A stretch of 64,000 bases of DNA, from contig NZ_JANJZD010000003.1 of assembly GCF_024623325.1 (NCBI RefSeq), forward strand, positions 124,001-188,000, read 5' to 3'. The translations under genes and the position numbers were made by a program. Source of the DNA: Acetatifactor muris (GTDB lineage Bacteria; Bacillota; Clostridia; Lachnospirales; Lachnospiraceae). The notes under the pieces were generated by a model. It saw nothing but the letters and a program-made list of their open reading frames with translations. It ran no database searches and was not told the DNA's origin. Positions within the stretch are counted from its first letter, which is position 1; each line of letters opens with the position of its first letter. Of the stretch, positions 63,400 to 64,000 are shown piece by piece.

Positions 63400-64000
63400 T
63401 CATTTCATTTGTTCCGGGGAACGATATTTCCCCTCAAAAGGATCTGCGATCACAATCCTTCCTTCCGCGGTATCCGCGACACCGCTGTAGAGGTCCGCCC
63501 TTCCGTCCTCCCGAAGCCGGATGCCGGAAGAAAATACACAATCTGCAAGATCCGCTCTCTTTTCAGGCTGGGCCGGATAGCTTTTCCTTGTACCGATGAC
63601 CTTAATATCAGATGCCTGATAAGTCTCCGGATCGAACACAAAAGCAATGTTCAGATAAACCTGCTGATCGATGCCGCTGCGCTTCTCATGGTAGCATCTG
63701 TGTCCGATCACGCCTGTCTTCCCCCCTTCCAGCCCAAAGCACTGATTGCAGCCTCCCCACTCATTCTTCTCAAAAAGGCCCTCCACAACTCTCGCCCGTT
63801 CCGGCACCTTCTCATCCAGCTCACTGATATCATTGATAACTGTAAACCCCACCACGGATTCGCTTCCGTAAACCTGCCGGATATGCTCTCCCCTGGGTCT
63901 GGAGAATACCCCGATCCGTCCGTCTTCCAATTCCACCATCCGGATGTCCTTCATGCCTTTTGGTCCCGTGGTGTAGTAGCGCAGGTTAAAAGGATCCTTT
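63400..64000 (-). CDS. DUF1861-family protein (5' end outside window)
   Basis: About 200 codons are visible, ending at 63400; the frame is open to the window edge (KDPFNLRYYTTGPKG precedes an internal Met), so the start lies beyond 64000. Segments such as DGRIGVFSRPRGE, GFTVINDISELDE, NQCFGLEGGKTGVIGH and GRIVIADPFEG recall DUF1861, a five-bladed propeller-like family often found with GH130 mannoside phosphorylases. Function unknown. It is 49 bp upstream of the DUF4965 gene and probably cotranscribed. Confidence 0.78.
   Translation of the reverse strand, partial: KDPFNLRYYTTGPKGMKDIRMVELEDGRIGVFSRPRGEHIRQVYGSESVVGFTVINDISELDEKVPERARVVEGLFEKNEWGGCNQCFGLEGGKTGVIGHRCYHEKRSGIDQQVYLNIAFVFDPETYQASDIKVIGTRKSYPAQPEKRADLADCVFSSGIRLREDGRADLYSGVADTAEGRIVIADPFEGKYRSPEQMK

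Noticed and set aside
61401..63599. A 732-codon open frame on the plus strand opposite the DUF4965 gene
   Set aside because: Antisense shadow: the minus-strand gene has conserved motifs and an AGGAGGG start, while this frame has neither.

Overview
The window looks like a chromosomal segment of a gut-type member of the Lachnospiraceae (Clostridia). The signs are a low-GC Gram-positive translation cluster (rimP-nusA-ylxR-ylxQ-infB-rbfA-nrnA-truB-ribF), strong AGGAGG ribosome sites, an anaerobic ribonucleotide reductase (nrdD/nrdG), a host-glycan (galacto-N-biose/lacto-N-biose type) operon, and small families (DUF4250, DUF5685, DUF6903-like) that I associate with this group. The genus call is inference. 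No rRNA, tRNA, IS element or CRISPR array was seen.

Layout: 1-3564 is the end of a peptide/nickel-type ABC transporter operon (oppBCDF-like, plus strand). 3825-6280 is a divergent LysR regulator and MATE exporter separated by a repeat-rich promoter region. 6363-14026 holds housekeeping and accessory genes (membrane metallophosphoesterase, PPi-type phosphofructokinase, a 57-aa DUF4250 protein, an LCP protein, ClpB, a GNAT acetyltransferase). 14091-26259 is an AT-richer defence island. 26441-29744 is a CsoR-controlled copper export operon, with promoter and two CsoR boxes visible. 29784-32631 is nrdDG with two NrdR-like boxes. 32649-39872 is a glycan uptake and phosphorolysis operon (substrate-binding protein, two permeases, small membrane protein, GH112 phosphorylase, NahK-like kinase) with a divergent AraC regulator. 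41076-46171 holds a DnaJ-domain protein, a DUF5685 protein, a zinc-ribbon membrane protein and TldD/TldE. 46462-49267 is rpsO-pnp. 49277-52075 is an NlpC/P60 wall hydrolase and a Na/Pi cotransporter. 52103-61296 is the rimP-to-ribF operon with its promoter. 61293-64000 holds a DUF4965 protein and a DUF1861 protein cut by the window edge.

The most interesting part is the defence island. Read along the minus strand it runs: MotA/ExbB-like channel (ZorA-like), OmpA/MotB-like stator partner (ZorB-like), hsdM, a half-length hsdS (N2), an inverted silent hsdS 3' half (C2), a three-gene unit with a DUF3990 ADP-ribosyltransferase-like protein, a tyrosine recombinase, a complete hsdS (N1-C1), a small putative antitoxin with a zeta-like toxin, and hsdR. 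Four copies of one recombination core (ATAAACGATAATTTAG) sit in alternating orientation at the junctions of the hsdS halves. Inversion could therefore assemble any of four HsdS specificities. The channel pair is 19 bp from hsdM and so appears to be in the same transcript. No ZorC/ZorD/ZorE gene is present. This suggests an untested composite in which a Zorya-like motor pair is tied to a phase-variable type I restriction system that has two embedded toxin units.
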